In this document: one piece after another, positions 13,101-19,100 of the stretch
Layout of the letters: each line of letters starts with the position of its first letter
Position numbering within the stretch: the stretch's first letter is position 1
Assembly: GCF_947502995.1 (NCBI RefSeq)
Contig: NZ_CANNBW010000021.1
Span: 1-64,000, forward strand
Reading direction: 5' to 3'
Source of the DNA: an uncultured Tenacibaculum sp.
Lineage (GTDB): Bacteria > Bacteroidota > Bacteroidia > Flavobacteriales > Flavobacteriaceae
Length of the DNA stretch: 64,000 nt
Notes under the pieces: generated by a model
What the model saw: the letters and a program-made list of their open reading frames with translations, nothing else
What the model was told of the DNA's origin: nothing
The model's database searches: none
Position numbers and translations under genes: made by a program

Positions 13101-16100
13101 ACGAGTCAAACACTTTGTGTTGGTGCAACACCGACAGATTTATCAGTAACAGCGAGTGGCGGAGTAAATGGATTAACATATCAATGGCAGAGTTCAGCTA
13201 CCAGTGGAGGAACTTTTGCTGATATTTCAGGAGCCAATAGTTCAAGTTATACACCAGTTACAACTAGTTCAGGAACGACGTATTATAGAGTTGTAATTAA
13301 CGATACAGGATCAGGATGTAATTCCGTAACTTCAAATGAGTCAGAAGTAATTATCAATGCAGATCCAACAATTACAAGTCAACCTTTAGCGAGTCAAACA
13401 CTTTGTGTTGGTGCAGCACCGACAGATTTATCAGTAACAGCGAGTGGCGGAGTAAATGGATTAACATATCAATGGCAGAGTTCAGCTACCAGTGGAGGAA
13501 CTTTTGCTGATATTTCAGGAGCCAATAGTTCAAGTTATACACCAGTTACAACTAGTTCAGGAACGACGTATTATAGAGTTGTAATTAGTGATACAGGATC
13601 AGGATGTAATTCAATAACTTCAAATGAATCAGAAGTAATCATCAATGCAGATCCAACAATTACAAGTCAACCTTTATCAAGTCAAACACTTTGTGTTGGC
13701 GCAACACCGACAGATTTATCAGTCACAGCAACTGGTGGAGTTGATGGATTAACGTATCAATGGCAAATTTCAGCTACAAGTGGAGGAACTTTTACTGATA
13801 TTTCCGGAGCCAATAGTTCAAGTTATACACCTGTTACAACTAGTTCAGGAACTACGTATTACAGAGTTGTAATTAGTGATACAGGATCAGGATGTAATTC
13901 AATAACTTCAAATGAATCAGAAGTAATCATCAATGCAGATCCAACCATTACAAGTCAACCTTTAGCAAGTCAAACACTTTGTGTTGGCGCAACACCGACA
14001 GATTTATCAGTCACAGCAACTGGTGGAGTTGATGGATTAACGTATCAATGGCAAATTTCAGCTACAAGTGGAGGAACTTTTACTGATATTTCCGGAGCCA
14101 ATAGTTCAAGTTATACACCTGTTACAACTAGTTCAGGAACTACGTATTACAGAGTTGTGATTAGCGATACAGGATCAGGATGTAACTCAGTAACTTCAAA
14201 TGAGTCAGAAGTAATCATCAATGCAGATCCAACCATTACAAGTCAACCTTTAGTAAGTCAAACAATTTGTGTTGGCGCAACACCGACAGATTTATCAGTC
14301 ACAGCAACTGGCGGAGTTGATGGATTAACGTATCAATGGCAGAGTTCAGCTACAAGCGGAGGAACCTTTGCTGATATTTCCGGAGCGAACAGTTCAACAT
14401 ATACACCAGTAACTAGCAGTTCAGGAACCACGTATTATAGAGTTGTGATTAGCGATACAGGATCAGGATGTAATTCAGTAACCTCAAATGAGTCGGAAGT
14501 AATCATTAATGCAGATCCAACAATTACAAGTCAACCTTTAGCAAGTCAAACACTTTGTGTTGGCGCAACACCGACAGATTTATCAGTCACAGCAAATGGC
14601 GGAGTAAATGGATTAACATATCAATGGCAAAGTTCAGCTACCAGTGGAGGAACTTTTACAGATATTTCAGGAGCCAATAGTTCAAGCTATACACCAGTTA
14701 CAACTAGTTCAGGAACTATGTATTATAGAGTTGTAATTAGTGATACAGGATCAGGATGTAATTCAGTAACTTCAAACGAGTCAGAAGTAATCATCAATGT
14801 AGATCCAACAATTACAGGACAACCTTTAGCAAGTCAAACAATTTGTGTTGGTGCTACACCGACAGATTTATCAGTCACAGCAAATGGAGGAGTAAATGGA
14901 TTAACGTATCAATGGCAGAGTTCAGCTACAAGTAGAGGAACTTTTACAGATATTTCCGGAGCCAATAGTTCAAGCTATACACCAGTTACGACAGCTTCAG
15001 GTACTACCTATTATAGAGTTGTAATTAGTGACACAGGATCAGGATGTAATTCAGTAACTTCAAATGAGTCAGAAGTAATCATCAATGAATTGCCAGTATT
15101 TATTTCTTTATCAAATAATTCACCAATTTGTGAAGGAGATACAGCAGAATTTACTATTACAGGTTCAGCAAACAGTATTTTAACTTATAATTTAAATGGA
15201 AATGGAAATCAAACAGTAACCTTAGATAGTTCAGGTAGTACTACGATTTCAAGTTTTGGTGCTACTTCAGATGTAACAATAAACTTAATTTCATTAGAAT
15301 TTAGTAGTACAAGCTGTTCAATAAACTTAACCAATTCTGAAACAATAACAGTTCATCCAAATCCAACATTAACTACAGTATCAGATATCATAGAATGTAT
15401 TGAAAGTCCAATTCAAACATTAAATGCAAATGATGGAATAACTTTCGGGGCTAATATTTCTGTAGTTTGGTATGACGCTCCGACTGGAGGAAATATAATC
15501 ACAAATCCAACAACTAATACAGAAAATGTACCTGTATCATATTATGCAGAACTTACTGATACTACAACTTCATGTGTAAATCCTGTTAGAGAAGAAGTGA
15601 GATTACATATTATATCTCCACCATTTCCGAATTTTGTAGAGAGAGTATGTTCAAGAGAGAATTTAAATATTGCAATTAATTCGTTTACTGCTATATATAC
15701 TGTTTCATCTTCTGATCCAACTAATGTTCCGCCTGCGTCAAATAGAACAATAGCTGCGGCTGCAAACATTACAGATAGTTATATGAATACGACAGGTACA
15801 CCAGTAACAATTACTTACACGGTTACAATTGACGATGGAACTGCATGTGATGGAGAAACTTTTGATGTAATAGTAACTGTAGACCCAGAACCTTTCAATA
15901 GTTCATCTCCAGCAGATATAATTTGTAGTGATACTATTTTAAACCATGATTTAACTTCAGATGTTAATACTTCAGGAAATACATTTAGTTGGTTTGCAAT
16001 TGATAATCCAAACGTAACTGGAGAAACAATATCAGGAGGAACAGCTTCTTCTATTACAGATATGTTGGTAAATACAAGTGGAGTTGTACAAACAGTTGAG

Positions 16101-19100
16101 TATACTATAACACCAACTAGTTCTGAAGGGTGTTCAGGAGCTTCATATACTTATACAGTAACTGTTAATCCTAAACCATTTGTGGCAACATTACCAACTG
16201 AAATTTCATGTAGTAATTTAGCTTTAAATCATAATTTAACTTCAGATGTAAATATTGCTGGAACTACATTTAGTTGGTCTGCAATTGATAATCCTAATAT
16301 TACAGGAGAAACATTATCAAGTTCAACAGATTCATCTATTACTGATACTTTAATAAATATTAGTGGAACTATACAAACAGTTACTTATTCCATTATTCCG
16401 ACAAGTCCTTTAGGATGCATAGGAGATTTATATACGTATACAGTAACTGTAAATCCAGAACCTTTTAATGCAGTTCTTCCAGTATCTGTGGTATGTAGTA
16501 AATCAACATTGAATCATGACTTATCTGGAGATGTAAATCTTTCAGGAGTAAGTTTTAATTGGATTGCTTCAGATAATCCAAATGTAACTGGAGAAACCAC
16601 TACGAATTCTGCATCAGGAATTATCTCTGATACATTAATAAATACAAGTGGAAGTGTTCAAACAGTAATTTACACAATTACTCCAACTAGTACAGATGGT
16701 TGTTTAGGAACTTCGTTTACATATACAGTAACTGTAAATCCAGAACCTTTTAATGCTATAGAACCTGCTTCTATAGTTTGTAGTAATGAAACTTTAAATC
16801 ACGATTTATCTGGAGATGTAAATCTTTCAGGAGTGAGTTTTAATTGGGTTGCTACTAATAATCCAAATGTTACCGGAGAAACTGTTACAAATAGTAATTC
16901 TGCTAGTATTACAGATACATTAATAAACACAAGTGGAAGTGTTCAAACAGTAATTTATACAATTACTCCAACTAGTTCAAGTGGTTGTATAGGAAATTCT
17001 TATACATATACAGTAACTATAAATCCAGAACCTTTTAATGTTTCTCCATCTACAGATATTATTTGTAGTGATGAAGTTTTAAATCATGATTTAAATGGAG
17101 ATGTAAACTTAAGTGGAGCAACATTTAGTTGGATAGCTGCTGACAATGGTTTTGTTACAGGAGAAACAACTACGGTATCAAATACAGCTACAATTACAGA
17201 TATTTTAACAAATACAAGTGGTTCAGTACAAACAGTTGTTTATACAGTTACGCCTACAAGTGGTAACGGTTGTGTCGGACAACCATTTAGATATACAGTA
17301 ACTGTAAATCCAGAACCAAATAATAATACACTTCCAACAGATACAATTTGTAGTAGTACTATGTTGAATCATAATTTATCTACAGATGTTAATTTGAGTG
17401 GAACAACATTTAATTGGATAGCTTCTGATAATCCTAATGTTACAGGAGAAACATTAACTAATACCACAACTACTAGTATTACAGATACTTTAGTAAATGT
17501 AAGTGGAAGTGTTCAAACAGTAATATATTCAATTACACCAATAAGTGCTATCGGATGTGTTGGAGATACTTTCACATATACAGTAACTGTAAATCCAGAA
17601 CCAGTTTTAACTTCCTTAACTACAAATTCACCAGTTTGTGAAGGAGATATAGCAGAGTTCAATATTTCAGGTTCTGCTAATAGTGTATTAACTTATAATG
17701 TAAATGGAAATGCTAATCAAACTGTAACATTGGATGCTACAGGTAATACAACAATTTCAGTTTCTAATACAACTTCAGATACAACAGTAAATTTAATTTC
17801 TCTATCATATAATTCAACTACGTGTACAGTTAATCTCACCAATTCAGAAACAGTAATTGTAAATCCAAATCCAATATTAACAACAGTAACAGATATTATT
17901 GAATGTGTTCAAAGTCCTGTTCAAACGTTAAATGCTAACAATGGAATTACATTTGGATCAAATATTTCTGTAGTTTGGTATGATGCTCCAACTGGAGGTA
18001 ACATTGTTACAAATCCAATAACCAATACCGTAAATGCACCTATATCTTTTTATGCAGAAATTACAGATACGACAAGTTCTTGTGTAAATCCAGTTAGAGA
18101 AGAAGTAAGGTTACATATAGTATCTCCACCTTTTCCAAATTTTATTGAACAAGTATGTTCTAAAGAAGAGTTAAATATTGCGATTAATTCATTTACAGCA
18201 ACATATACAGTAGTATCTTCAGATCCAGCAAATGTTCCAGCTGCTTCAAATAGAACAGTTCCTGGAGCTACAAATATTACTGATACTTATATAAATACAA
18301 CAGGATCTCCGGTAACAATAACTTATACAGTTACTATAAATGATGGAACAGCTTGTGACGGAGAAACTTTTGATGTAATTGTTACAGTTAACCCTGAGCC
18401 TTTTAATGCTATTGCTCCAACAGATATTGTTTGTAGTGGTACTGCACTAAATCATGATTTAACTTCTGATGTTAATCTTTCAGGTTCAACTTTTACTTGG
18501 TTTGCAACAGATAATCCAAATGTAACAGGAGAAACACTTTCTGGAGGAGCATCAACATCTATCACAGATACTTTAATAAACACTAGTGGAAGTGATCAAA
18601 CAGTTATTTATACAATAACTCCAATAGGTTTAAATGGCTGTGATGGAAATTCATTTACATATACAGTTACCGTTCGTTCAAGACCAGAAGCTTTACCAAT
18701 TTCAGGAGCTAATGAAGTTTGTATTGGAGAAACAATTAATTTAACTGAAGGAACTACTGGTGCTAGTATTTTATGGACATCATCTGATACTAGTATTGCA
18801 ACTGTAGATACTAATGGTGTAGTAACAGGAATTACTTTTGGAACAGTGGATATTTCTTATATCGTAACTGATGCTAATACGTGTAATTCTGTAAATTCAC
18901 CAGTGTTTACTATTACCGTAGGTCCAGCAATAGATAGTGATGGAGATGGTTTAACAGATTGTGAAGAAACTACAGGTATTGATGATCCAACTACTGTTGG
19001 TGTTCCTTCAGGAACTAGTGACCCTACAGATCCTTGTTCGTTTAGTGGAACACCAGTGGCAGATATAAACAATACAATATGGCAAATGGGAGATTGTGAT

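Noticed and set aside
7887-15086. Regular repeats that could be taken for a CRISPR-like or satellite array
   Set aside because: The 288-bp units are in one uninterrupted coding frame, have no spacers and encode a typical Ig-like fold.
7887-15086. Array taken as an assembly artefact
   Set aside because: Units differ from each other at many positions with distinct private variants, so simple duplication by the assembler is unlikely, though the exact count needs long reads.
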